Made by a program: the position numbers and the translations under genes | Notes under the pieces: model-generated | Database searches by the model: none | Seen by the model: only the letters and a program-made list of their open reading frames with translations | Told to the model about the DNA's origin: nothing | Shown: one piece after another, positions 6,768 through 16,494 of the stretch | How the letters are laid out: each line of letters starts with the position of its first letter | Numbering within the stretch: the stretch's first letter is position 1 | Source of the DNA: an uncultured Oceanospirillaceae bacterium | Lineage (GTDB): Bacteria > Pseudomonadota > Gammaproteobacteria > Pseudomonadales > Balneatricaceae | Direction of reading: 5' to 3' | Assembly (NCBI GenBank): GCA_913057435.1 | Contig: CAJXNY010000012.1 | Location: 1-64,000, forward strand | DNA: 64,000 nt

Positions 6768-7349
6768 TCAGCGGCAGAGACTGTGGTATTCAGGGTTTGG
6801 TTGCATATCCACGGCGCTGGCAACCCGATTGGTCATATTGTAGAAACCGGCTATGTTGGCGATATCCCAGATATCCTGATCCACAAACCCGGCATCGCGC
6901 AGACACTGGCGGTCTGCTTCTTCGATTTTGGCCGGGGATTCAGTCAGTTTGTGGGCAAAGTCGAGCATGGCACGGTGACGCTCGGAAAGGTCCGCAACGC
7001 GGTAGTTCATCACCATCAGTTCGCCCAGCTTTGGCTCGCCAGCGAGGTCACGCACGGCAGCGCCATGGGCAACCTGGCAGTAGTAACAGTTGTTTTCAGA
7101 TGACACCACCACGGCGATCATCTCTTTTTCAAGCGTACTGATATTGCTTTCGCCAAACATCAGTTCGTTATAAAGGCGGGAAAATGCGTCAAGCTGAGCC
7201 TGGTTCTGGCTGTAGGCTTTGAGCACATTGGGCACCATGCCGAGCTTCTCATCGCAGATGGCAAAGTACTTCTGGAACTCTGGTGTCAGCTGATCCCGTT
7301 CAGGAATCGGCAGATCAAGCGCGGTGATATGGTCCGGCTGAGATTTCAT
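6768..7349 (-). CDS. Carboxymuconolactone-decarboxylase/AhpD-like peroxidase-related protein
   Basis: A 193-residue all-helical protein of the CMD/AhpD superfamily ('uncharacterised peroxidase-related enzyme' type). The redox-active signature CYYCQVAH is at residues 88-95, with the two cysteines and histidine of AhpD-like peroxidase sites. A duplicated helical segment ending YNMTNRVASAVD follows. It may reduce peroxides or protect CoA intermediates produced by the flavin-dependent dehydrogenase of the same operon, but that link is inferred only from co-location. Confidence 0.8.
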   Translation of the reverse strand: MKSQPDHITALDLPIPERDQLTPEFQKYFAICDEKLGMVPNVLKAYSQNQAQLDAFSRLYNELMFGESNISTLEKEMIAVVVSSENNCYYCQVAHGAAVRDLAGEPKLGELMVMNYRVADLSERHRAMLDFAHKLTESPAKIEEADRQCLRDAGFVDQDIWDIANIAGFYNMTNRVASAVDMQPNPEYHSLCR

Positions 7350-7387
7350 TGTTGTTGCCTCGTCTTGTTGTTTTTATTACGCGAGGT

Positions 7388-7408
7388 GAGGGCAGGCAGA
7401 CTGCCCTC
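7388..7408 (-). terminator. Intercistronic hairpin between liuE and the CMD-like gene
   Basis: GAGGGCAG and CTGCCCTC pair around five bases. No U-run follows on the minus strand, so it is more likely a partial attenuator or mRNA-stabilising structure than a full terminator. Confidence 0.45.
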
Positions 7409-7431
7409 TGTACATAAGGATATACCTTTAA

Positions 7432-8343
7432 TCAGACGCCTTCACAACCCATTGCCAGTGCGACTTTAGAGCCGTTACGGCGGCCCAGTTGATCTGTGAT
7501 CCAGTGACTGGTTTTTACCAGTTGCGCCAGATCAATACCGGTGTGAATACCCAGCCCGTGCAGCATGTACACCACATCTTCAGTGGCGACGTTACCGGAG
7601 GCGCCATTGGCATAAGGACAGCCGCCCAGGCCTGCGACGGAGCTGTCGATCACGGCCAGGCCTTCTTCCACTACGGCATACAGATTGGCTAGCGCCTGAC
7701 CGTAAGTGTCGTGGAAATGCGCTGCCAGTTTATCCATGGGCACCTGTTTGTTGACCGCTGCCAGCATCGCTTTTACCCGATGTGGCGTGCCAACACCGAC
7801 GGTGTCACCCAGGGAGACTTCGTAACAGCCCCGGTCCAGCAGTTCGCGTGCAACCACGGCGACCTGTTCAGGCTGAATATCACCGGCGTAGGGGCAACCC
7901 ACGACGGTGGAAACATAGCCGCGCACCCGAATGTTATTGGCGCGGGCCAGTTCGATGATGGGCGTGAAGCGTTCCAGTGACTCGGCGATCGAACAGTTGA
8001 TGTTCTTCTGGGTAAACGCCTCGGAGGCAGCGGAGAATACTGCCATCTCGTCCACCTGGCCTGTTTCTACCGCCGCCTGAGCGCCGCGCAGATTAGGGGT
8101 GAGGGCGGCGTAGTACACACCGCTGCGTTTCTGGATGCCGGTCATCACGGCGGCGGCATCGCCCATTTGTGGCACCCATTTGGGTGACACAAAAGAGGCG
8201 GCTTCGATATGACTCAGGCCTGCGTCGGCCAGCTGGTGAACCAGGCTGACCTTGGTAGCCGTGGGGATGATATCCCCCGGCTCGTTCTGCAGACCATCGC
8301 GGGGGCCGACTTCAACCACCCGCACATGTTCAGGCAGGGCCAT
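7432..8343 (-). CDS. liuE: Hydroxymethylglutaryl-CoA lyase
   Basis: A 303-residue TIM-barrel enzyme that cleaves HMG-CoA to acetoacetate and acetyl-CoA, the last committed step of leucine breakdown. The EVGPRDGLQNE signature is at residues 11-21, with catalytic R15 and metal-binding D16. Metal-binding HFHDTYGQA is at about 209-217, and the family signature with the active-site cysteine GLGGCPYANGASG lies at about 238-250 (C242). Length is normal. It starts two bases after the stop of liuD, so translation is tightly coupled. Confidence 0.95.
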   Translation of the reverse strand: MALPEHVRVVEVGPRDGLQNEPGDIIPTATKVSLVHQLADAGLSHIEAASFVSPKWVPQMGDAAAVMTGIQKRSGVYYAALTPNLRGAQAAVETGQVDEMAVFSAASEAFTQKNINCSIAESLERFTPIIELARANNIRVRGYVSTVVGCPYAGDIQPEQVAVVARELLDRGCYEVSLGDTVGVGTPHRVKAMLAAVNKQVPMDKLAAHFHDTYGQALANLYAVVEEGLAVIDSSVAGLGGCPYANGASGNVATEDVVYMLHGLGIHTGIDLAQLVKTSHWITDQLGRRNGSKVALAMGCEGV

Positions 8344-8345
8344 GA

Positions 8346-10334
8346 TCAGGCCTCCTCATCCGGGGTCACGGCGATCAGCTGAGCGCCTTCGCTGACCAGA
8401 TCACCTTCGGCGAAGTAGATGTCGGATACCGTACCATCGCACGGTGCTTTGATGCTGTGCTCCATCTTCATCGCTTCCATCACCACCAGGGTTTCACCGG
8501 CGGCAACTTTCTGACCGGCTTCCACCAGTACAGCAACCATGGCACCGTTCATCGGTGCGGTGAGAGAGCCTTCGCTGCTTTCATCGCCGCCGTCAAAACG
8601 TTCGCAATGCAGCTCGCAGCTGAACTGCTCACCTTCATGGAACAGGGTGATGCTGTCGTTGTGCTGGAACAGGTGAACGGTCAGGCGGTGGCCGTTGATC
8701 ATGACCTGCAGCGCATCGTCATTGAGGCTGGCGCTGACCTGATAATCGGCACCGTCGACGCTGATCTGGTAATGATCCTGCTGTTCCAGTATGCGCAGAT
8801 CGTGGCTGTCGTCACCGTGGATCAGGGTCATTGGCCGTGCGTACTGGCTGTTCATGCGCCAGCTGTTCTGACGGCTGAACGGGGAGTACGGGTCACCGGC
8901 AACAAAGGCCGCCGCTTTCTGGCTTTCCAGCAGGTAAGCGGCGGTGATGGCCAGGTTACGCTGGGTATCGATGTTGTTGGCCGGGAACAGCAGTTCGCGG
9001 TGCTTCTCGATAAAGCCGGTGTCCAGATCTTCATCTTTGAACGGCTGAGCGTTGGCCAGGTGGCGCAGGAAACGGGTGTTGGTTTTCAGGCCACCGATCC
9101 GGTAATCCTCCAGCGCGGTAACCATGCGGGCGATAGCGCGGTCGCGGTTATCATCCCAGACGATCAGCTTGGCGATCATCGGGTCGTAGTACACCGATAC
9201 TTCGTCACCTTCAACCACACCGGTGTCGACACGCACATGGGCGTTTTCTTCCGGCGTGCGCAGGTAGCGCAGGGTGCCTGTTGCTGGCAGGAAGTCGTTG
9301 TCCGGGTCTTCAGCGTAGATACGTGCTTCCAGCGCGTGACCGCTGATGCGGATCTGATCCTGCTGCAATGGCAGGCCTTCACCGTGGGCGATGCGCAGCT
9401 GCCATTCAACCAGATCCTGGCCGGTGATCAGCTCGGTAACCGGGTGCTCTACCTGCAGACGGGTGTTCATTTCCATAAAGTAGAAAGAGCCGTCTACGTC
9501 ATACAGGAACTCAACCGTACCGGCACCGACGTAATCAATCGCCTGGGCAGCACGCACAGCGGCTTCACCCATGGCGACACGAATTTCGTCAGGCAGGCCA
9601 GGTGCCGGTGCTTCTTCAATCACTTTCTGGTGACGACGCTGGACGGAACAGTCGCGTTCGGCCAGGTAAACCCCGTTGCCATCCTGATCACAGAACACCT
9701 GAATTTCCACGTGGCGTGGCTGGGTCAGGTATTTCTCGATCAGCATATCCGGGTTGCCGAAGGCGTTTTTCGCTTCACGGCAGGCGGAGGTCAGGGCTTC
9801 GTCGAACTCGGACATCTGTTCGACAACGCGCATGCCTTTACCACCACCACCGGCAACGGCTTTAAGCAGCAGCGGGAAGCCACATTTTTCAGCTTCGACA
9901 CGCAGCAGGGCAGGGTCCTGATCATCGCCATGGTAGCCTGGCACCAGCGGTACACTGGCGTGGGACATGATTTCTTTAGCGGCGGATTTGGAACCCATCG
10001 CGGCAATCGCCGACGATGGTGGGCCGATAAAGGTGATGCCGTTTGCTTCCAGCGCTTCAGCGAAGCCGGTATTTTCGGACAGGAAGCCGTAACCTGGGTG
10101 AACCGCCTGGGCACCGGACTGTTTGCAGATCTCGATGATCTTGTCGGCGCGCAGGTAGCTCTCGCTGCTGGGCGCAGGACCGAGCAGGAAGGCTTCATCA
10201 GCCATGGCTACGTGGCGGGCGTTACGGTCTGCTTCGGAGTAGACGGCAACACATTTGATACCCATGCGATGGGCGGTCTGTATAACGCGGCAAGCGATCT
10301 CGCCACGGTTTGCAATCAGAATTTTGTTAAACAT
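8346..10334 (-). CDS. liuD: Methylcrotonyl-CoA carboxylase biotin-containing (alpha) subunit
   Basis: A subunit of about 662 residues with the biotin carboxylase module first (LIANRGEIACRVI, the ATP-grasp loop GGGGKGMRV, EMNTRLQVEHPVTE), then a linker domain, then a C-terminal biotinyl domain with the biotinylation motif EAMKMEHS about 35 residues from the end. With LiuB it carboxylates 3-methylcrotonyl-CoA to 3-methylglutaconyl-CoA. The ATG is preferred because AGGAG lies eight bases upstream. A GTG nine bases earlier overlaps the liuC stop and would add three residues. An acetyl- or propionyl-CoA carboxylase is excluded mainly by operon context. Confidence 0.94.
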   Translation of the reverse strand: MFNKILIANRGEIACRVIQTAHRMGIKCVAVYSEADRNARHVAMADEAFLLGPAPSSESYLRADKIIEICKQSGAQAVHPGYGFLSENTGFAEALEANGITFIGPPSSAIAAMGSKSAAKEIMSHASVPLVPGYHGDDQDPALLRVEAEKCGFPLLLKAVAGGGGKGMRVVEQMSEFDEALTSACREAKNAFGNPDMLIEKYLTQPRHVEIQVFCDQDGNGVYLAERDCSVQRRHQKVIEEAPAPGLPDEIRVAMGEAAVRAAQAIDYVGAGTVEFLYDVDGSFYFMEMNTRLQVEHPVTELITGQDLVEWQLRIAHGEGLPLQQDQIRISGHALEARIYAEDPDNDFLPATGTLRYLRTPEENAHVRVDTGVVEGDEVSVYYDPMIAKLIVWDDNRDRAIARMVTALEDYRIGGLKTNTRFLRHLANAQPFKDEDLDTGFIEKHRELLFPANNIDTQRNLAITAAYLLESQKAAAFVAGDPYSPFSRQNSWRMNSQYARPMTLIHGDDSHDLRILEQQDHYQISVDGADYQVSASLNDDALQVMINGHRLTVHLFQHNDSITLFHEGEQFSCELHCERFDGGDESSEGSLTAPMNGAMVAVLVEAGQKVAAGETLVVMEAMKMEHSIKAPCDGTVSDIYFAEGDLVSEGAQLIAVTPDEEA

Positions 10335-10339
10335 GCCGC

Positions 10340-11134
10340 TCACTCCTGAATCCAGTTCGGTTTACGCTTTTCGAGGAAGGAGCCCAGTCCTTCCTGGCCT
10401 TCGTCACTGACACGAATGTCAGCGATACGGCGGGCGGTGTCGTCGATCACATCCTGATCGATCACCTTGCTGCTGACCGCGAAGATCAGCGCTTTGGCGG
10501 CATTCATCGCCTGCGGGCTGTTGCGGCGCAGCTGGTTAACAAAACGACGGCAGGCGTCGTCCAGTAACTCAGGTGCTGCAACAACTTCGTGTACCAGGCC
10601 GTATTGCTGCGCCTCGCGAGCGCTGAACAGCTCGGCGGTCATGAAGTAACGACGGGACTGGCGCTCGCCGATCGCACGGACCACGTAAGGGCTGATCACC
10701 GCAGGAATCAGGCCGATTTTGACCTCAGACAGACAGAACTGGCTTGATTCTGCGGCGATCACGATATCGCAGCAGGCGGCCAGACCCACAGCACCGCCGT
10801 AGGCAGCGCCCTGCACAAGGCCGATGGTTGGCTTGCTCAGGTCGTTCAGTTCTTTCATCAGCAGCGCCAGCTTGCCAGCGTCTTCGATGTTGTCCTGGTG
10901 GCTGTTTTTCGCCATCCGCTTCATCCAGGCCAGGTCAGCCCCGGCGGAGAAGTTTTTACCGTTAGAACGCAGTACCAGCACCCGTACGGATGGGTCTTCG
11001 TTGACGGCTTGCAGCTGATGGATCAGCTGGGCGATCACATCGTCATCAAAGGCGTTGTGGACCTCAGGGCGGTTGATGACCAGTTCGGCCACGCCCTGGG
11101 GCAGTCTATTCAGCAGTACAAAGGAATTACTCAT
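10340..11134 (-). CDS. liuC: Methylglutaconyl-CoA hydratase (enoyl-CoA hydratase family)
   Basis: A crotonase-fold protein of about 264 residues, hydrating 3-methylglutaconyl-CoA to HMG-CoA. Visible landmarks are the oxyanion-hole segments SNGKNFSAGADLAWMKRM and GAAYGGAVGLAACCD, and the SEVKIGLIPAVISPYV block. Crotonases catalyse many reactions, and the specific call rests on its place between the two carboxylase subunit genes. The start is set at the ATG preceded by GGAGG; a longer frame would run 32 bases into the end of liuB. Its stop is a few bases before the liuD start. Confidence 0.92.
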   Translation of the reverse strand: MSNSFVLLNRLPQGVAELVINRPEVHNAFDDDVIAQLIHQLQAVNEDPSVRVLVLRSNGKNFSAGADLAWMKRMAKNSHQDNIEDAGKLALLMKELNDLSKPTIGLVQGAAYGGAVGLAACCDIVIAAESSQFCLSEVKIGLIPAVISPYVVRAIGERQSRRYFMTAELFSAREAQQYGLVHEVVAAPELLDDACRRFVNQLRRNSPQAMNAAKALIFAVSSKVIDQDVIDDTARRIADIRVSDEGQEGLGSFLEKRKPNWIQE

Positions 11135-11147
11135 CGGAAAACCTCCG

Positions 11148-12755
<1,608 letters not shown>

Positions 12756-12794
12756 GCGGAAAACCTCGTCGGGCTGTTTCTGAATTCAGAAGGG

Positions 12795-12816
12795 AGGAAG
12801 GACATTCGTCCTTCCT
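12795..12816 (-). terminator. Hairpin between liuA and liuB
   Basis: AGGAAGGAC and GTCCTTCCT pair around four bases in the 91-base gap. The operon clearly continues beyond, so it probably sets relative transcript levels (partial termination or mRNA protection) between the dehydrogenase and the carboxylase genes. Confidence 0.6.
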
Positions 12817-12846
12817 TTATATAGGTAGCCTTTAGTAATAAGGCCC

Positions 12847-14013
12847 TTATTTGTTCAGGAACAGCTCGCGGCCGATCAGCATGCGGCGGATCTCGGAGGT
12901 GCCTGCACCGATCTCGTACAATTTGGCATCACGCAGCAGTCGACCTGTCGGGAATTCGTTGATGTAGCCGTTACCGCCCAGCAGCTGGATGGCGTCCAGT
13001 GCCATTTTGGTGGCGACTTCAGCGGTGTAGAGGATGACACCGGCGCAATCCTTACGGCTGGTTTCGCCGCGCATCGCAGCCTGGGCCGCCATGTAGGTGT
13101 AAGAGCGGGCAGCATTCATCTGGGTGTACATGTCTGCCAGTTTGCCCTGTACCAGCTCAAACTCACCGATTGGCTGACCAAACTGCTGACGGTCACGTAC
13201 GTACGGCACCACGATGTCCATGGCAGCCTGCATAATACCGATTGGGCCACCGGCCAGTACCAGACGCTCGTAGTCCAGACCGCTCATCAGTACTTTAACG
13301 CCGCCGTTGAGTTCGCCGAGGATGTTTTCTTTAGGAACCGGGCAATCCTGGAACACCAGCTCACAGGTGTTGGAGCCGCGCATACCCAGCTTGTCCAGTT
13401 TCTGGTGACGGGAGAAGCCAGGGTAATCACGCTCAACGATGAAGGCGGTGATGCCACGAGGGCCAGCGCTGATGTCAGTTTTTGCGTAAATAACGTAGGT
13501 GTTGGCATCTGGACCGTTGGTGATCCACATCTTGTTGCCGTTGAGCAGGTAGTGATCACCGTTGTCACGGGCGCTCAGCTTCATGGACACCACATCGGAA
13601 CCGGCATTGGGCTCAGACATCGCCAGCGCGCCGATATGCTCACCGCTGAGCAGTTTTGGCAGGTACTTGCGTTTCTGCTCTTCGTTACCGTTACGGTGAA
13701 TCTGGTTTACACACAGGTTGGAATGCGCACCGTAAGACAGGCCAACAGACGCGGAGGCGCGGCTGATCTCTTCCATGGCGATCACGTGGGCCAGGTAGCC
13801 CATGCCGACACCGCCATACTCTTCTGCAACGGTGATACCCAACAGACCCATATCACCGAATTTACGCCACAGATCATTCGGGAATTCATTTTCCTGGTCG
13901 ATCGCTTCTGCACGTGGGGCGATCTCTGCAGCTGCGAAGGCGTTGACCTGTTCGCGCAGCATATCCAGTGTTTCGCCCAGACCAAAGTTCAGCTCGGAAT
14001 ATTGAGAAATCAT
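12847..14013 (-). CDS. liuA: Isovaleryl-CoA dehydrogenase
   Basis: An acyl-CoA dehydrogenase of about 388 residues with FAD-binding segments [16 protein letters not shown] and [17 protein letters not shown], and the C-terminal signature [13 protein letters not shown] followed by [24 protein letters not shown]. It oxidises isovaleryl-CoA to 3-methylcrotonyl-CoA and passes electrons to electron-transfer flavoprotein. [15 protein letters not shown] is the segment that in isovaleryl-CoA dehydrogenases carries the catalytic glutamate. The ATG is preferred over a GTG nine bases earlier, judged by spacing from AAAGGG. It follows liuR by 75 bases. Confidence 0.93.
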   Translation of the reverse strand: MISQYSELNFGLGETLDMLREQVNAFAAAEIAPRAEAIDQENEFPNDLWRKFGDMGLLGITVAEEYGGVGMGYLAHVIAMEEISRASASVGLSYGAHSNLCVNQIHRNGNEEQKRKYLPKLLSGEHIGALAMSEPNAGSDVVSMKLSARDNGDHYLLNGNKMWITNGPDANTYVIYAKTDISAGPRGITAFIVERDYPGFSRHQKLDKLGMRGSNTCELVFQDCPVPKENILGELNGGVKVLMSGLDYERLVLAGGPIGIMQAAMDIVVPYVRDRQQFGQPIGEFELVQGKLADMYTQMNAARSYTYMAAQAAMRGETSRKDCAGVILYTAEVATKMALDAIQLLGGNGYINEFPTGRLLRDAKLYEIGAGTSEIRRMLIGRELFLNK

Positions 14014-14088
14014 CGGTGTCACCCTTTCGCTCGGAGGCCGCCGCTAACCACATGCCGGTACAGGCTGTGGCTGTTCGGTAGCGCTCGT

Positions 14089-14487
14089 TTATTTTTGTTG
14101 TTCGGTTGATAGCTCGTTCAGCGCATCCATACATTTCGCTTTGGCGCTGTCGAGTTCCAGCTGCACCATGGCAATGTCGTTGAGTTGCTGTTCAAGCTCA
14201 GCTTGTTTTTCGGCGATCTTGTCCAGTAACAGGCGTAACTGCTTCTCGCTGCCGCTGGCTGTTTCGTCCCAGAGGGCGAACAGTTCGCGAACCTGCGCCA
14301 GTGAAAAGCCCAGTCGCTTGCCGCGCATGATCAGTTTGAGCCGTACCCGGTCCTGCCGGCTGTAGACGCGTGTCTGTCCACGCCGTTCTGGCGAGAGCAG
14401 GCCCTGATCTTCGTAAAACCGGATGCTGCGAGTGGTAAGGTCAAACTCGGCGGCAAGATCACTGATGGAATAGGTTGTTTTTTTCAC
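14089..14487 (-). CDS. liuR: MerR-family regulator of leucine/isovalerate utilisation
   Basis: A protein of about 132 residues with an N-terminal MerR winged helix (YSISDLAAEFDLTTRSIRFYEDQGLL, residues about 6-31) followed by a long coiled coil. It lacks the cysteines of metal-sensing MerR proteins. First in the liu operon, it matches the known LiuR arrangement in gammaproteobacteria, where it represses leucine and fatty-acid catabolic genes until a branched-chain acyl-CoA binds. The GTG start chosen has AGG about nine bases upstream; another GTG fifteen bases earlier is possible. Autoregulation is likely because an operator-like palindrome covers its promoter. Confidence 0.9.
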   Translation of the reverse strand: MKKTTYSISDLAAEFDLTTRSIRFYEDQGLLSPERRGQTRVYSRQDRVRLKLIMRGKRLGFSLAQVRELFALWDETASGSEKQLRLLLDKIAEKQAELEQQLNDIAMVQLELDSAKAKCMDALNELSTEQQK

Positions 14488-14547
14488 TGTGCTACCTGTC
14501 ACTGTTCGAGTGCTACAAAAACTGCTCTGTAATCACTGTTGAAATCG

Positions 14548-14576
14548 ATATTAATGGAAGTTTACGTAAACGTAAA
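14548..14576 (-). promoter_or_regulatory. liuR-operon promoter overlapped by a LiuR-type operator
   Basis: On the minus strand TTTACG and TAATAT are separated by 17 bases, a good sigma-70 arrangement reading into liuR. The -35 hexamer is one arm of the perfect inverted repeat TTTACGTAAACGTAAA (14561-14576; 6-base arms, 4-base centre). The same 6-4-6 layout occurs before the thiolase gene. The rest of the 314-base region up to livG is A+T-rich and must hold the divergent transporter promoter, which I could not place precisely. Confidence 0.75.
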
Positions 14577-14816
14577 CATTGTAATTAAACCTTAAAAACA
14601 TTGTTATTAGGGACTGTACTTATTGTAACTAGTTGATTTTGTTAAATTAAAACGCCAAAAACCGACAAAAAAAACGGGTATTAGACTAAGGTAGTACTTG
14701 GCTTCCAGTAAGGGAAATTGCTAATTTCAAAGCGTCCCCGGTGCTGGCAGCGCCGAGGATGGGCCAGGGCAGATGCCCCGTTACATAAAAATAAGAACGA
14801 GAGGCTTCGGTTGAGC

Positions 14817-15632
14817 ATGAGTGCTGACTACGTTCTACAAACTATTGATTTACGTAAAGATTTTAAAGGTTTCACTGCGGTTGAAGACGTTAATCTGAAC
14901 ATCGAACGCGGTACGATTCACGCCCTGATTGGGCCAAACGGTGCGGGTAAAACCACGGTTTTCAACCTGCTGACAAAATTTCTCACGCCGACAACGGGCA
15001 AGATTTTGTACAACGGCACTGACATCACGGCGATGGAACCGGCGGCAATCGCACGTATGGGTGTGATCCGTTCGTTTCAGATCTCGGCTGTGTTTCCTCA
15101 CTTGTCGGTGCTGGAAAATGTTCGCGTCTCCTTGCAGCGCACAGAGGGCAACAGTTTTCACTTCTGGAAAAGTGAAAAAATTCTCGACGGCCTGAATGAT
15201 CGCGCCATGGAGCTGCTGGAGTCTGTGGGGCTGCAGGAGTATGCCGATACGGTGACTGTGGATCTGCCGTACGGTCGTAAACGTGCACTGGAAATTGCGA
15301 CGACGCTGGCGCTGGAACCTGAACTGATGTTGCTCGATGAGCCAACTCAGGGCATGGGCCACGAAGATATTGATCTGGTGGCGGACCTGATCAAAAAAGT
15401 GTCGGTTGGCCGCACCATTCTGATGGTGGAGCATAACCTGCACGTGGTTTCCAAACTGGCAGACAAGATTACGGTATTGCAGCGCGGTGCGATTCTGACT
15501 GAAGGTGATTACCAGACCGTATCGGCAGATCCTCGAGTACGTGAAGCGTACATGGGTGTATCTGAAGATGAGGAAGTTATTGATTCTTCAGACAAAGCCA
15601 AGGCCGTTGCAGCAGAGGAGGCCGACGTATGA
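14817..15632 (+). CDS. livG: Branched-chain-amino-acid-type ABC transporter ATPase (LivG-like)
   Basis: An ATP-binding subunit of about 271 residues, associated with the inner membrane. Walker A is GPNGAGKTT and Walker B LLDEPTQGMGHED, with PYGRKRALEIATTLAL in the signature region; here PYGRKR replaces the canonical LSGGQ, as often seen in LivG proteins. The C-terminal extension is acidic. It opens a five-gene operon divergent from liuR, which suggests import of a branched-chain compound feeding the liu pathway. The ATG at MSADY is chosen from homology. A TTG six bases earlier has better spacing to GAGAGG and is a real alternative. Confidence 0.88.
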   Translation: MSADYVLQTIDLRKDFKGFTAVEDVNLNIERGTIHALIGPNGAGKTTVFNLLTKFLTPTTGKILYNGTDITAMEPAAIARMGVIRSFQISAVFPHLSVLENVRVSLQRTEGNSFHFWKSEKILDGLNDRAMELLESVGLQEYADTVTVDLPYGRKRALEIATTLALEPELMLLDEPTQGMGHEDIDLVADLIKKVSVGRTILMVEHNLHVVSKLADKITVLQRGAILTEGDYQTVSADPRVREAYMGVSEDEEVIDSSDKAKAVAAEEADV

Positions 15633-16339
15633 TGGGTGGTGATGAAAAAATCCGCATTGTAGATCTTCATGCTTTTTACGGTGAATCCCACATTCTGCAT
15701 GGCATCGACATGTCGGTGAACCAGGGTGAACTGGTTACGTTGCTGGGGCGCAACGGGTCAGGCCGTAGCACCACGCTGCGTTCCATCATGAATATGGTGG
15801 GTCGACGTACCGGCCAGATCGTGATCAACGGTAATGAAACCATCCACACGCCGGCGCATAAAATTGCCCATCTGGGTGTGGGTTTCTGTCCGGAAGAACG
15901 GGCGATTTTCTCCAGCCTGAACGTGGAAGAAAACCTGATGCTGCCACCAGCGGTGCGCAGTGATGGTATGTCGCTGGAAGAGATTTACGAGATATTTCCT
16001 AACCTCTACGAGCGTCGTACCAGTCAGGGAACACGTTTGTCTGGTGGTGAACAGCAGATGCTGGCCATGGCGCGTATTCTGCGCACCGGTGCCAATATTC
16101 TGCTGCTTGATGAGATTACCGAGGGCCTGGCTCCGGTCATTGTTCGCAAGCTGGCTGAGGTACTGCTGATGTTGAAAGAACGCGGCCTTACCATTCTGCT
16201 GGTGGAGCAGAATTTCCGCTTTGCTGCGCCCATTGCTGACCGTCACTACGTGATGGAGCATGGCCACATTGTGGAAGAAGTTCATGCGAATGAACTGGAA
16301 GCGAAATCTGAGATGCTGAATACCTATCTGGGTGTTTAA
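15629..16339 (+). CDS. livF: Branched-chain-amino-acid-type ABC transporter ATPase (LivF-like), variant Walker A
   Basis: A 236-residue second ATPase subunit overlapping livG by four bases (ATGA). The signature LSGGEQQMLAMAR and Walker B ILLLDEITEGLAP are intact. The Walker A loop reads GRNGSGRST, with arginine (R46) where the phosphate-binding lysine is expected. The codon is clearly CGT, so this is not a misreading of the frame. Some LivF relatives seem to share this arginine, so it may be a subfamily trait rather than a lesion. It would form a heterodimer with LivG beneath LivH and LivM. Confidence 0.87.
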   Translation: MMGGDEKIRIVDLHAFYGESHILHGIDMSVNQGELVTLLGRNGSGRSTTLRSIMNMVGRRTGQIVINGNETIHTPAHKIAHLGVGFCPEERAIFSSLNVEENLMLPPAVRSDGMSLEEIYEIFPNLYERRTSQGTRLSGGEQQMLAMARILRTGANILLLDEITEGLAPVIVRKLAEVLLMLKERGLTILLVEQNFRFAAPIADRHYVMEHGHIVEEVHANELEAKSEMLNTYLGV

Positions 16340-16356
16340 CAGCTCATGGCAATAAT

Positions 16357-16388
16357 CCGGGAACTGTACACTGGATGAGAGTTCCCGG
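16357..16388 (+). terminator. Hairpin between livF and the binding-protein gene
   Basis: CCGGGAACT and AGTTCCCGG pair around 14 bases; a second C+G-rich hairpin follows (CGGGC with GCCCG near 16420-16436). Such structures before a binding-protein gene usually protect its transcript and raise its level relative to the membrane subunits. Confidence 0.55.
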
Positions 16389-16494
16389 CGTGTCTGGATG
16401 GAGTCGGGTATTACCCGCCGGGCTAATGTGGCCCGACGCTCTATCGAACTCTGCGCTAGAAAAAAAATAATAATGATTTGTCAGGAGAATAACG

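Noticed and set aside
8457-10349. Long open frame on the plus strand opposite liuD
   Set aside because: It mirrors a well-conserved biotin carboxylase gene, has no ribosome-binding site and encodes a low-complexity His/Gln/Val-rich product typical of antisense shadow frames. The similar long frames opposite the acyl-CoA synthetase (5503-6681), liuB (11055-12152) and icd (52285-53520) were rejected for the same reason.
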